A program made the position numbers and the translations under genes. A stretch of DNA of 46,852 bases from an uncultured Paracoccaceae bacterium (GTDB taxonomy: Bacteria > Pseudomonadota > Alphaproteobacteria > Rhodobacterales > Rhodobacteraceae): positions 1 through 46,852 of the forward strand of contig CATOSB010000014.1 in NCBI GenBank assembly GCA_951812305.1, given 5' to 3'. The notes beneath the pieces were generated by a model that was not told where the DNA came from, did not search any database, and saw nothing but the letters and a program-made list of their open reading frames with translations. Shown piece after piece: positions 14,328 through 23,445 of the stretch. Positions within the stretch are counted from its first letter, which is position 1; every line of letters begins with the position of its first letter.

Positions 14328-17216
14328 TTACGCGGCCAAGAGCCCGAAATCGATCCGCTTATCCAGATCGACCTCGAAGCGGCCATAAGGGTTGATGTGT
14401 AGGTAGATGAGCGGGGACAGGCCGCGATAATCCTCAGGGGACAAGCGGGCGGCCACATCGGGGTTGCGCAGGACGGACTGCACCATCCGCGTGTTCACGT
14501 AGACCAGTGACGATTGTAGCAAGTGCAACGCGTGAGCAGCGGTCTCCTGATCCCGCACACGATTGGTGGCAATTTCACCGCCCTTGCCAAAGAACACGAA
14601 GCTGTTGGCGCTGTTCCAGTTCTCGACGACGTTCAATCCCTCATGAATTTCCCGACGGAAGGCCTCTGAGCGCAGATAGCGGCACAGAAAAATCGTCTTT
14701 ATGGCGCGACCAAGCTCCGCCAGCGCCTTGTAGGTGGGGTGCATCACATCGGATCGGGCGAACCGGCGAAGGATGGCCTCGGGATCAGCCGTCCCGTGCT
14801 GCATGGCCGCTGCGTATTTGACCATCTCGTCATACTGGCGTTCGATCTCGCCCCAATCGACCACGCCCGACAGGATCGGAAGGAGATTGGGCAGTTGCCC
14901 TCGCATACCCGCACTAGGGAGGGCGAGTTTCTGCCGCGCAATTGCCTTGAGGCGCGGCGCAAGCTCAAAGCCCAGAAGATGGCAGAAAGCAAAGCCAACT
15001 GCGCTTTGGCCGTGGCTGTCCACATACTGCCGTTGGATTTCCATGTCCGTGCAATGCCGTAAGACACCCTCAATCATTGCGGCTACCTCAGAGGACGAAC
15101 AACGCTTCAGCTGAGAATAAATGCAGGTCGCCTGACGCTCTACATGCCAATAAATCATGACGCCGCGCCCGCCATAGCGCGCATGCCACTCCGTCATCAG
15201 ATTGCGATCCCAGGCCCCGAACTTGGTGGAATCCCCAGCACATGTTGTGCCCGGCGTGCCCCAGATTTCCGGTTCGCGAATTGCAAGCGTTGCATTGGCA
15301 ACCTGCGCGCAAGCCGCCTTTAAGGAAGCCGGGTCAATATACCGTCTGCGAATGTGCAGAAGTTCGTCATAACTGACATCGGGTGAACCAGCGGCCACGC
15401 GTTTCAGGCCCGCGTTGGTTCCCAAGCCGTAAAGGCAGAGCAACAGGCGTTGATCTCGCACGGCAGGCGGCAGAGCCTCCCGACTGGCCGAGGTCTGAAA
15501 GCCGCTCAAAAACCCAGTATCGAGTGCTGTTTCTTTGAGAACATCCAAAAGCCCGGTCATCGGCCACGCCCGGGCAACCTCGCTTTTCAGCGTGGCCAAA
15601 CCAGGCGGCTCTGGGGCTGGCGCAAAGGGCGTAATGGAAATCCGGTTCTCCCCACCCCGCCGCAAGCGCACCTTATCATTGTCAGGCAAGGTGGCGTTCA
15701 ACAGCCGCAGTTCCTTCTCCAGCTCGGCTTTCACGCCCGCGACAAAGCCTCTTGCATCCTGCGATAGCCCCAGATCAGCGTAGTAGGAATCTCGACGCGT
15801 GTCGAAATCTCCCGGCAGGTCATCATCCGGGTTGCGGTAGCGGTCCGCACCTTCGATCCATATCTCTTTGGCGCGGATGCGTTCGCGAAGCTGTGTCAGC
15901 ACACAGAGCTCGAAGGACACAACATTGACCCGACCATTCTCATCAATGACTGCGCTGCGCCATTTTCCGGGAATGATCCCTGCTGGAATATCATTTTCAG
16001 AAACAACCCGGCGACCGGCTTCCGCAAACCGGACAATCAGAACCAAGGCGGTCAATATCGGATGCCACATTGCATTGTTCGAGCGAAATCGCAAAGCCCG
16101 GAGCAACGGTGGCAGCATGCGGCGGTAGTGGCTGGCATATGAGTTGCGCATGGTCTGTTGGATGCGCGTGTCCAAGGTACCCTTGGCGCGATGTTCGTCA
16201 ATGACTGCCCGGAGTTTAGCCGCCCCAGCGATAGGGAAGATAACGTCTTCAATCCGACCCTCGGGATGATCCAGCGCGGCCATGGCAATCTCGACAAGCA
16301 AACGCTCCTTGCCATGAACCGCGCCTATATCTGCCGCGATGCCCTGAATGACCTTTCGGCGTGACCGTGTTCCCAGGCGATGAACCACCTCCAAAAGCAG
16401 GTCAATGAGGCCGTCAATCAGCTGAGAGCGGCGATGCATCAGGTAGACCGCAAGAAGCCCGAAGCGCTTCTCGGGCGCATGGCGACGCATTTCCGAGGCG
16501 GTTTCGCCTTCTACCTGACATGCAATACGCATCACCCAACCGCGTTCGACATCACCAAGAATATCCAATGGAAGATTGAGCGCCGCGACAAAGGACACCT
16601 TTTGCGCCGTCAGCAGTACGCTGTCTAGCGTTGCAGCACCGACATCATCCTTCAGACGCTGAAACCCCGTTGTCGCCAAGGGCTCAGACAGCGTCCATTC
16701 TAACTGCGTAACCCTCTCGGTCGATAACCGCGATGCCACCTTCGTCAAATACCCCTCGCGGAAATCCCGACGGGCCGCGCGCGCAAGCCGCTCCATGATC
16801 TTCACTGAAGGAACAAACACGTTCATTTGACGGGCCTGTGCATAGCCCCGCTCAACCCAATCCGCCAAGTTCAGGTCACGCCCACCGAGCTGTTCAATCA
16901 TCCATGCCTGGAGTCTGGCCCGATCACGATCAGAAGCCCGGCGAAACCCGAGAAAATCCAGAATACTCGCACGTTGCCGCCGCGCGGTGTCACTGGAAAA
17001 AGAGTAGGAAAGATCGTCTGTCGCCCCAATCTGGTCAGCAACGTACACGATCACATCAGGGTCAAGATCACCGCGCGTGGCAGGAAACCGGCCATGCTGG
17101 CGAAAAAAGAGGAGTTGGCATGCAATCGCGACCCGCGACTTCGCCCCAAACCGGTTTAGAAACTCAAAATCCGAATATGAAAGCCCCCACGTTGAGGCAA
17201 ATGCTTGCTCTATCAT
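14328..17216 (-). CDS. tnpA: Tn3-family transposase TnpA
   Basis: 962 residues from ATG 17216, chosen over ATG 17240 because GGAGGGG sits four bases upstream. N-terminal DUF4158-like DNA-binding region (F-N-R-F-G-A-K-S-R-V-A-I-A-C-Q-L), then the Tn3 catalytic core. Catalytic residues are D662 (T-T-C-A-G-D-S-T-K-F), D733 (Q-Y-V-D-S-H-G-Q-S) and E865 (L-N-V-V-E-N-W-N-S-A-N). The length matches intact family members, which form cointegrates by replicative transposition. I find no resolvase gene next to it and no recognisable 38-bp GGGG-type terminal repeats. Genes A and B follow on the same strand. The transposon itself therefore looks broken up. Confidence 0.93.
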   Translation of the reverse strand: MIEQAFASTWGLSYSDFEFLNRFGAKSRVAIACQLLFFRQHGRFPATRGDLDPDVIVYVADQIGATDDLSYSFSSDTARRQRASILDFLGFRRASDRDRARLQAWMIEQLGGRDLNLADWVERGYAQARQMNVFVPSVKIMERLARAARRDFREGYLTKVASRLSTERVTQLEWTLSEPLATTGFQRLKDDVGAATLDSVLLTAQKVSFVAALNLPLDILGDVERGWVMRIACQVEGETASEMRRHAPEKRFGLLAVYLMHRRSQLIDGLIDLLLEVVHRLGTRSRRKVIQGIAADIGAVHGKERLLVEIAMAALDHPEGRIEDVIFPIAGAAKLRAVIDEHRAKGTLDTRIQQTMRNSYASHYRRMLPPLLRALRFRSNNAMWHPILTALVLIVRFAEAGRRVVSENDIPAGIIPGKWRSAVIDENGRVNVVSFELCVLTQLRERIRAKEIWIEGADRYRNPDDDLPGDFDTRRDSYYADLGLSQDARGFVAGVKAELEKELRLLNATLPDNDKVRLRRGGENRISITPFAPAPEPPGLATLKSEVARAWPMTGLLDVLKETALDTGFLSGFQTSASREALPPAVRDQRLLLCLYGLGTNAGLKRVAAGSPDVSYDELLHIRRRYIDPASLKAACAQVANATLAIREPEIWGTPGTTCAGDSTKFGAWDRNLMTEWHARYGGRGVMIYWHVERQATCIYSQLKRCSSSEVAAMIEGVLRHCTDMEIQRQYVDSHGQSAVGFAFCHLLGFELAPRLKAIARQKLALPSAGMRGQLPNLLPILSGVVDWGEIERQYDEMVKYAAAMQHGTADPEAILRRFARSDVMHPTYKALAELGRAIKTIFLCRYLRSEAFRREIHEGLNVVENWNSANSFVFFGKGGEIATNRVRDQETAAHALHLLQSSLVYVNTRMVQSVLRNPDVAARLSPEDYRGLSPLIYLHINPYGRFEVDLDKRIDFGLLAA

Positions 17217-17328
17217 GACCCCTCCAGACGCAAGCATCATCCAACATCAGCTCTGGCCGTCAATCAGCCTTTCGTTCCCTGTACGTTCTTTCAAAAGCCC
17301 AAATATGCAGCTTCGGGCCAGCTAGGCC

Positions 17329-18411
17329 TTGTTGGGAAATGTTTGTTTTTCAGAGCTTTATTCGAAGGTTGAGGCGGATTTTCAGGACCGCTTGCTCGGG
17401 TATCACAAGTCGCGCCGGGAGGGATTGTGCATCATAGCAAGCGTGATTTTGAACACGCGCAGCGTCAATCTGATGGAAAATGCGGCTGCTCTGCCCCGCG
17501 ATATCGGCTCTGTGGACCACCGCTATCAATACATTTCGCGGGTTCTGGGCAATCCTCACATCGATACTGATGAGATCATGCAGGCCTATGTTGGTGAAAT
17601 TTTCCGCCGCCAGTGTGAGGCCGGAGAAACGATTGTGGTGGCCCTTGATCAAAGCAAGCTCAACGAAGGGCATGAGGTTTTGATGTTATCGGTGCGGATG
17701 CGGGATCGGGCCCTCCCGGTCGCCTGGCGTGTACGCCAGACCAAAGGGCCGATTGGATGGCGCGTGCAACATGAGCTTTTGGAAGCAGTCCGCCCATGGC
17801 TCCCGGCGGATGCGCGTGTGTTGCTGGCGGGAGATCGGTTTTATGGAACCGCCCGATTGGTCGCATGGTGCCAGGAGGCTGGATGGGACTACCGGCTGCG
17901 CATGAAGGGAAATATCACACTGCAACATCAGGGTGGCGAGATGATGACGCGCGAAATTGCCCAACTGATGCCCGAAGGGCTTGTAAACGCTGAGCTTTAC
18001 GGAACGGGCGTCTTTAGCAACATTGGAGTGCTTCACGAGGAGGGGCACAAAGAGCCTTGGATTATTGCCATGAATGCAGCACCGTCCGAGTACAAGGTGC
18101 TCGATTATGGAATGCGTTGGGGAATTGAAGCCATGTTCTCCGACTTCAAAACCCGGGGCTTTGAAATTACTCAAAGCCAGATCAAAAAGCCGGATCGATT
18201 GGCCCGCCTCATTTTGGTGCTGGCAATCGCCATGTACTGGGCTGTTTCAACCGGAGCAAACGAAGAGCACCACGTCGCAATACGCGGCGAAAAAAGGGGA
18301 TTCGAAAAGCCCGAAGGTCCTTATGCTCTCTCTTCAAGACAGGCCTTCGTGCTATCCGACGATGCCTCGCAGGTTATGCCAAAATCCCCAAGCTCTGGGA
18401 TGTCTGGCTAA
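17329..18411 (+). CDS. tnp: IS4-family transposase (copy 1), extreme N-terminus missing
   Basis: 360 residues with the DDE residues in V-A-L-D-Q-S-K-L-N, L-L-A-G-D-R-F-Y-G and, for the Glu, R-W-G-I-E-A-M-F-S-D-F-K-T-R-G-F (the Y-REK-like region). It is nearly identical to the product at 31416-32510 except for a few N-terminal residues. It opens with TTG codons at the truncation point and no visible ribosome-binding site, so expression is doubtful although the catalytic domain is whole. Confidence 0.85.
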   Translation: MLGNVCFSELYSKVEADFQDRLLGYHKSRREGLCIIASVILNTRSVNLMENAAALPRDIGSVDHRYQYISRVLGNPHIDTDEIMQAYVGEIFRRQCEAGETIVVALDQSKLNEGHEVLMLSVRMRDRALPVAWRVRQTKGPIGWRVQHELLEAVRPWLPADARVLLAGDRFYGTARLVAWCQEAGWDYRLRMKGNITLQHQGGEMMTREIAQLMPEGLVNAELYGTGVFSNIGVLHEEGHKEPWIIAMNAAPSEYKVLDYGMRWGIEAMFSDFKTRGFEITQSQIKKPDRLARLILVLAIAMYWAVSTGANEEHHVAIRGEKRGFEKPEGPYALSSRQAFVLSDDASQVMPKSPSSGMSG

Positions 18412-18427
18412 ATTGAAGGGTGGTAAG
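17329..18427 (+). mobile_element. IS4-family element, copy 1, left end missing
   Basis: The right end AATTGAAGGGTGGTAAG at 18427 is intact. Compared with the complete copy at 31400-32589, the first roughly 90 bases, including the left terminal repeat CTTACCACCCTTC, are absent. Sequence upstream of 17329 belongs to the Tn3-type region. The element was inserted in the reverse-transcriptase gene; the far side of that gene is lost with the IS left end. Confidence 0.85.
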
Positions 18428-18557
18428 GTCTTTGGCGTATTTAGATTCAATCCCAAATCTCTTAATAGACGCGATAAATGATGGATTGCAGATTCTAATT
18501 TCTGGCGCGAACCACCGAATATCAAAAAATCATCTGACCACCTCACAAAGGTTAACC
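18428..18557 (-). pseudogene. Reverse transcriptase, fragment 2 (catalytic motif C)
   Basis: In phase with fragment 1 after removal of IS256 (18558-19943) and one 9-bp duplication; the joined sequence reads A-R-G-L-T-F-V-R-W-S-D-D-F-L-I-F. W-S-D-D is the reverse-transcriptase metal-binding box (usually Y/F-x-D-D). Downstream residues G-L-N-L-N-T-P-K-T are also typical for the region after motif C. The gene is then cut by the IS4 element at 18427. The bases GTCTTTGGC (18428-18436) are probably one arm of the IS4 target duplication. The C-terminal remainder is not in this window. Confidence 0.85.
18549..18557. repeat. 9-bp target-site duplication AGGTTAACC (right copy 19944-19952)
   Basis: AGGTTAACC stands just outside both termini (GAGTTAT...) of the IS256 element. 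Deleting one copy plus the element restores the reverse-transcriptase reading frame. Confidence 0.9.
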
Positions 18558-19943
18558 GAGTTATTGTCAAATCTGGTGTTTGCGGGATCTTTCATGCGGC
18601 GGCGGTTTCGGTCTGGGTTTGCTTGATGCCGTCTTTGAAATTGACGCCTTGGATGACGTCGGCGAGATGATTGAAGCCGCGAAGTTTGCGCCAGTTTTGT
18701 TCGGCGCACTGCCCCAGTTTGAAGATCATGTGGAGCATGCCGTCGCGGGCCAGACAGCCCTTTGAGCGCTTGGTGCGATGACGGATCGTGGCAAAGGCGG
18801 ATTCAATTGGATTGGTCGTTCGGATGCTTTGCCAATGCATTGCGGGAAAATCGTAGAATGCCAGCAGTTCGGTTCGATCTTTCTGAAGCGAGGCGGTGGC
18901 TTTGGGGTACTTGTCTTCAAACGTTTTCACGAAGAGATCGAACGCTTGTTCAGCTGACTTGCGCGTTTCAGCGCGCCAGATATCGTGCAGCATCGTTTTG
19001 GCTTTTGGCTGGGTGGACTTGGGAAAACAGTTGAGGACGTTGCCCGTCTTATGCACCCAGCAGCGTTGTTGAGGTGTGCCCGGATAGGTTTCTTCAAGAG
19101 CGGCCCAGAATCCCAGAGCACCGTCTCCGATGGCCAATTTTGGAGTGTTGAGACCGCGTTCTCTGAGGCCGATTAGAACCTCCCTCCAGCTCTGTGTGCT
19201 TTCACGAGTGCCGTCCTCGATTGCCAGAAATTGTTTCTGACCACGGGTATTTACGCCGATCACGACCAGCGCGCGCAACTTGTGATCCTCGCCGCGTAAG
19301 CCACTGTGAATACCGTCGGCCCAGATGTAGACCCACTCGTCTTGGGACAGGTCTGCGGTGCGCCACGCCCTGTATTCAGCGGCCCATTCGGCCTTCAATC
19401 TGGCAACTGTTTTGGCCGAAAATCCGGTGGCATTAGCCCCGAGCAAACCCTTCAGCGCCGTTCCCATTTCGCCAGTGGAAATGCCTTTGAGGTAGAGCCA
19501 GGGGATCGCAGCCTGCAGCGTCTTGGTCTTGCGCACGTAGGGCGGTACGAGCGCGGAGCGGAAACTCACTGGCTTGCCGGTTTTCGAGCGTATCTTTGGA
19601 ATCTCTACGGTCACAGGTCCAACACCCGTTTGGATTTCACGGGCGGGATGACTGCCATTACGTACCACCCCGGCGCGCCCGTCTGGTGTTTTGAGGTGAG
19701 CAAAGCGATCCATCAATTCCGCAAGCTCAGTTTGAACGGCGGCTTGGATCAGAGCCTGCGCGCCCGTGCGCAAAAGCTCAGTCAACGGATCAAGGCTGAC
19801 CTCTCGACCGGCAAATTCAACGATGTTAGTCTCGTCCATGGTGGTGCGTCCTTCTTGGGTCGGATTGGGTTTTTGCAAAAACAATCCAAACAGATGCACC
19901 GCCAACACTCAAACCACGCGAACACCAGATTCAGCCATAACTC
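18558..19943 (-). mobile_element. IS256-family insertion sequence, copy 1 (1386 bp)
   Basis: Terminal repeats start GAGTTAT and share AATCTGGTGTT at both ends. A 9-bp direct repeat flanks the element, and it carries one transposase gene. It splits the reverse-transcriptase gene shortly before the catalytic motif. Confidence 0.93.
18592..19839 (-). CDS. tnp: IS256-family (mutator type) transposase, copy 1
   Basis: 415 residues from ATG 19839 (M-D-E-T-N-I-V-E-F). The upstream in-phase codons are less likely because the homologue at 34822 starts at the same point. Mutator-type DDE: Y-I-W-A-D-G, I-G-D-G-A-L-G-F-W and T-T-N-P-I-E-S-A-F. Contains the family signature C-W-V-H-K-T-G-N-V-L. No stops, so probably active. 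Confidence 0.94.
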   Translation of the reverse strand: MDETNIVEFAGREVSLDPLTELLRTGAQALIQAAVQTELAELMDRFAHLKTPDGRAGVVRNGSHPAREIQTGVGPVTVEIPKIRSKTGKPVSFRSALVPPYVRKTKTLQAAIPWLYLKGISTGEMGTALKGLLGANATGFSAKTVARLKAEWAAEYRAWRTADLSQDEWVYIWADGIHSGLRGEDHKLRALVVIGVNTRGQKQFLAIEDGTRESTQSWREVLIGLRERGLNTPKLAIGDGALGFWAALEETYPGTPQQRCWVHKTGNVLNCFPKSTQPKAKTMLHDIWRAETRKSAEQAFDLFVKTFEDKYPKATASLQKDRTELLAFYDFPAMHWQSIRTTNPIESAFATIRHRTKRSKGCLARDGMLHMIFKLGQCAEQNWRKLRGFNHLADVIQGVNFKDGIKQTQTETAAA

Positions 19944-20688
19944 AGGTTAACCCACGGGCATCACAATAATCCAAAAATTCTGAGTCCAGATCTTGAAGAT
20001 AGAAGTGGGATAAAACTCTAGATGCATCAGAAATAATTTCTTGCGGAATACCTTTCGTTGAAGGCATGTAACCAACGTGCCGTCTGTTCCAAGTCGACAA
20101 AAAAGCGTTGAGTGCCTCAACGGTGTCCGTGTCTGAATGAGCTATTTGGCGAATTCGCGCAATCATCCGAGGGATTTCAATTGAGTCGTAGAAGTTTGCG
20201 ACATCCGTAGAAACAACGTAGTTACCTATGCTGGCGTCAGAGATAAGCGCACCAATGAGCCCGTTGTATTCTTGCCATTCTTTTAGCCACCAAAAACTTG
20301 AAAACGGGTTCATTCCATATGCTTGTCCAAATGCCTCCGCTTCATCCTCTTCACTTTGCTCAACCTCCGGTTTCATGTGCCAGGCACCAAATACACCCTT
20401 TTGTTTTCGAAGGATTTTTGGGGCAAGTCGGTAGCAAAGGTAATAGTAGGCTCCCATATCCTCAGCGGTAAGAATTGGAAGAAACCGTGTTACCCCGCCG
20501 CCCTTTTGAATTCCTAGATAGCCGTGAATCGTGGACGGGAGAAAAATGTGATCATCAATTGACTTTGAGAGTTCCTCCGCAACTTTATCTGACTCTGCGT
20601 ACAACTCCTGTGGAACTATTGGCACAGCGCTGTCTCTAAGTCGTCTCCACACTTTCCGCAAAAACACACCGTCGAGACTTGCCGTCAT
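19944..20688 (-). pseudogene. Reverse transcriptase, fragment 1 (N-terminal and finger/palm part)
   Basis: 248 codons from ATG 20688, which follows the thyX stop by only four bases. RT motifs: A at 156-170 (Y-V-V-S-T-D-V-A-N-F-Y-D, Asp162) and a B-like motif at 213-229 (G-I-P-Q-E-I-I-S-D-A-S-R-V-L). With fragment 2, the WSDD motif falls at 252-255. No group II intron maturase or retron ncRNA feature is visible. The arrangement resembles the Abi/unknown-group (DRT-type) reverse transcriptases used in phage defence; this is an inference from motif style. Disrupted by IS256 and IS4, hence inactive here. Confidence 0.8.
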
Positions 20689-20692
20689 ACCG

Positions 20693-21598
20693 TCACCCAA
20701 TAACCCCCTCAAACTCCCGCCACTCGCCTTTGGACATCCCCGATGTCTCCTGCGTGACCTCTTCACCTTTCAACATCCGGCGCAAACAATCCAGAGCTTT
20801 GCCGGACAGCGTGGCTCCCCCCAGACGGTAGTCCTCAAACGCGCCATAGGCGAACGGCACCCAGTCGGCGACGACTTTGCAGATCGCCTCGGCATAGACG
20901 CGGATTTCCATCTGGGCGTGGGCGTCGGCGCGCAGGCGCAGGAAGTGGAACAGGTTGTGCAGATCGACCTTCCAATACCATTGCGTATAGACATTGGCGG
21001 GCAGGTTCATCCGCGCCAGTTCGCGGGCCAGCCCGGCCTGATCGTCCTGTGACAGCATCGCCTCGTAATTGTCATAACAGCGCGTGCTGTCGGATTTCAG
21101 GATTTCCAGCACGCGTTCGGCCTCTGCCCCCTGCAGCACCTCGCCCCGCCCCTGATTATTCTGCGTCGACTGGGCGGCCAGCGCGTCGGGCTGGGGGATA
21201 TAGAATTCGCGGTCGAGGATCGAATAGCGGGCGGAGTATTCGTTGACGTTGGCGGTGCGGTGGCGGATCCACTGGCGGGCGACGAAGACGGGCAGTTTGA
21301 CGTGCAGCTTGATCTCGCACATCTCGAACGGGGTCGAGTGCCAGTGGCGCATGAGGTAACGGATCAGGCCCTCGTTCTGGCTGACATGTTTGGTGCCCTT
21401 GCCATAGCTGACCCGCGCGGCCTGACAGATGGCGTTGTCGTCGCCCATATAGTCGATGACGCGGATAAAGCCGTGATCGAGCACGTCGTAGGCCTTGTAG
21501 AGGTGATCCTCCATTCCCGGCGCGACGACCCGCAGGGTCTGGTTGGGGGTGGCGCGGAGGTCGTCGATATCGGCTTGCTGCTCTGGCGTCAGGGGCAT
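20693..21598 (-). CDS. thyX: FAD-dependent thymidylate synthase ThyX
   Basis: 301 residues from ATG 21598 (M-P-L-T-P-E-Q-Q-A-D). Makes dTMP from dUMP using methylene-tetrahydrofolate, NADPH and FAD, in the cytosol as a homotetramer. The ThyX signature R-H-R-x7-S variant reads R-H-R-T-A-N-V-N-E-Y-S-A-R-Y-S at 112-126. The conserved dUMP/FAD-contact stretch F-E-M-C-E-I-K-L lies ahead of it. Full length for the family and no defects seen. The stop codon is four bases ahead of the reverse-transcriptase start, so the two were probably translationally coupled. Confidence 0.95.
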   Translation of the reverse strand: MPLTPEQQADIDDLRATPNQTLRVVAPGMEDHLYKAYDVLDHGFIRVIDYMGDDNAICQAARVSYGKGTKHVSQNEGLIRYLMRHWHSTPFEMCEIKLHVKLPVFVARQWIRHRTANVNEYSARYSILDREFYIPQPDALAAQSTQNNQGRGEVLQGAEAERVLEILKSDSTRCYDNYEAMLSQDDQAGLARELARMNLPANVYTQWYWKVDLHNLFHFLRLRADAHAQMEIRVYAEAICKVVADWVPFAYGAFEDYRLGGATLSGKALDCLRRMLKGEEVTQETSGMSKGEWREFEGVIG

Positions 21599-21762
21599 GT
21601 TTTGTTGCCTTCGTGTTTGAGTCGGTTTGAACCCTGATACTACATCTATGGCAGCCAAAACGCACCACCCCAATATGGCGCAATTTCAGCTATTTATGGG
21701 GCGTCCTTAAGCGCGGTATTTGCGCATCACTTGCCCCGCGCCGGATCAACGATTCGTTGACC

Positions 21763-21771
21763 TGTGGATAA
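21763..21771 (-). promoter_or_regulatory. Perfect DnaA-box-type 9-mer in the thyX/lipoprotein intergenic region
   Basis: TGTGGATAA on the plus strand, TTATCCACA on the minus strand, equals the DnaA-box consensus. A second, weaker relative (TTGTGGACA) lies 20 bases on. It sits between divergent thyX and the lipoprotein/Slam operon. A single box can occur by chance; no AT-rich or iterated origin structure accompanies it. Confidence 0.4.
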
Positions 21772-21831
21772 GTCCGTGTCACTTGTGGACAAAACAATAG
21801 GCAGGCTTCGAGCGGAGCACCATAATGCGTA

Positions 21832-21839
21832 AACCTATG
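21832..21839. repeat. 8-bp target-site duplication AACCTATG (right copy 23441-23448)
   Basis: AACCTATG flanks ISBst12-like copy b on both sides. The duplication contains an ATG in the lipoprotein reading frame, so the insertion duplicated a usable start codon. Confidence 0.93.
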
Positions 21840-23440
21840 GTAACTCCCAAGCACCCTGTCCGATAGGGTTGCGGGGTTTTGTTCCGTCAGAGCCGTGCGA
21901 TGATCTGAGGTGGTGACAGGGTCAGGATTTCCAGGATGTTGAACCGGTGTTTTCTGGCCGTCGAGATGACGGACCTGATGTCGGCGAAGACCCGCGCGCC
22001 CTCGAGGGTGCGGAAGGTGCCCGAGATTTTCATGCGCAGCTTCATCATGCGCAGGTCCTGTTCGGCCTGATTGTTTGTGAATGGGACCGCGAAGTCGGCG
22101 ATGAATCGCAAAACGTCATCGCGGTAGTCACGCAGGCGGAGGAGCAGGTTGTGGCCTGGCCGCCTGGCTTTTCGGCCGCGGGTGCCGGGGCTTTTGGCCA
22201 GCGGGGGCCGGCGTTCGTGGAAGGCGAGCCCCTTGGCGAGGATCGCCATGTATCTGGTGACTATACCCTGGCGAACCAGTTCCGGGAGTTCGGTCTCGCC
22301 TTGATCCTGAGCCGCGCATCTGAGCTGATTGGCGCTATGAAGCACTGCGCTCATCTCCGTCGCCCAAGGCTCTTTTTCGATCTCTTCGATGGCCTTGAGT
22401 TCGCGCAAGTGATGCGCCCCGCAGAGGGCGTGGGCGTCCACTCCGCTCATATGGGCGTAGTAGGGTTTCCAGTGATCATGAATGATCGTCCCGCCGGTCA
22501 GGAAGGTTGGAACAGCACCGCGTTTGGCGCTGATGCGGTAATGGGTGAAGGCGGTATCGCAGATCGTGTGCAGCCAGTGCAGCTTGCCGGCAACACGAAG
22601 TCCGGTCTCGTCCAGATGCCGAACGCCGCCTTCGGCAAGCCGGGCGAGAATGTGTTCAACCACGACACCCATCTTATTTGCCGCGCCGCGCGTCCAGTTG
22701 GTCACGCTGGCCGCGCACAAGCTGGTGGCCCCAAACAGGTCGCGCATAAGCTGGCAGACCCGATCCTCGGGTATCAGCTGCTGAACATTGCAATAGACCG
22801 CCACTGCCCGCATGCGCGTGCCATATTGCACATGCGCGGCCACGCCATCGGGAAAGCCAGCCGTCGTCGTGGCTCGACAATGGTCGCAACAATAAACCGC
22901 CGCCTGATGCTCGGTGACCTCCAGGCGTGGCGCAGGCAAGTCGAACACCTGACGCTTCTCGATCCCTTTCACCATCTCCGCCGTCAGGGCGCTCTGACAG
23001 GCGCTGCAATGCGTCGCCTCATGCCGTTCGACAAAGTCGGGTGTTGACGTCTGGCGCAGGGTGTCGCCCCGGTGGCCAACTTGGCCGCCACTTTTCTTTC
23101 CGGATTTGCCACGCAGGCTGCGCGGGGCTGGCTTCTTCAGGCCATCACTTGAAGGGGGCTTGCTGCTATTGCTGCTGTTCTTGGCCAACTGTCGGCGCAG
23201 GTCCGTGATCTCTTCCGCCATGCTCGCCAACGCAGCTTCAAGCTCAGCGATCCGACGCAGAGCCGTGGCGAGAAGTTGTTCAAGGGCGGCAACCTGATCC
23301 ATCCCACCACTGATTCAGAGAAATCAACCCGGCGCCACAGAATTCAGACAAGAAAGAAAAAAAACACGCGCAAAATGGCAAATTCGACTCACCATAAAAC
23401 TGACAATAACACTCAAACGTGGGGGGTGCTTGGGAGTTAC
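21840..23440 (-). mobile_element. ISBst12-like IS66-family element, copy b (1601 bp)
   Basis: Same termini as copy a, inverted orientation, with perfect 8-bp duplications. It is inserted between codons 5 and 6 of the surface-lipoprotein gene (native ATG 21825). The outward-facing end near 23430 carries GGGAG at Shine-Dalgarno distance from the duplicated ATG. Confidence 0.95.
21887..23302 (-). CDS. tnp: ISBst12-like IS66-family transposase, copy b
   Basis: 471 residues, identical by eye to the copy at 8052-9467 except one Gln-to-Arg change (H-E-R-R-P-P instead of H-E-R-Q-P-P). All catalytic residues are kept. Confidence 0.95.
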   Translation of the reverse strand: MDQVAALEQLLATALRRIAELEAALASMAEEITDLRRQLAKNSSNSSKPPSSDGLKKPAPRSLRGKSGKKSGGQVGHRGDTLRQTSTPDFVERHEATHCSACQSALTAEMVKGIEKRQVFDLPAPRLEVTEHQAAVYCCDHCRATTTAGFPDGVAAHVQYGTRMRAVAVYCNVQQLIPEDRVCQLMRDLFGATSLCAASVTNWTRGAANKMGVVVEHILARLAEGGVRHLDETGLRVAGKLHWLHTICDTAFTHYRISAKRGAVPTFLTGGTIIHDHWKPYYAHMSGVDAHALCGAHHLRELKAIEEIEKEPWATEMSAVLHSANQLRCAAQDQGETELPELVRQGIVTRYMAILAKGLAFHERRPPLAKSPGTRGRKARRPGHNLLLRLRDYRDDVLRFIADFAVPFTNNQAEQDLRMMKLRMKISGTFRTLEGARVFADIRSVISTARKHRFNILEILTLSPPQIIARL

Positions 23441-23445
23441 AACCT

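Noticed and set aside
17217..17328. Tn3 terminal inverted repeat upstream of tnpA
   Set aside because: No GGGG-type 38-bp terminus and no matching inverted copy downstream; the stretch is short and runs into a truncated IS4.
21755..21795. Replication origin near the DnaA-box-like 9-mer
   Set aside because: Only one perfect box and one weak neighbour; no AT-rich unwinding region, iterons or replication gene next to it.
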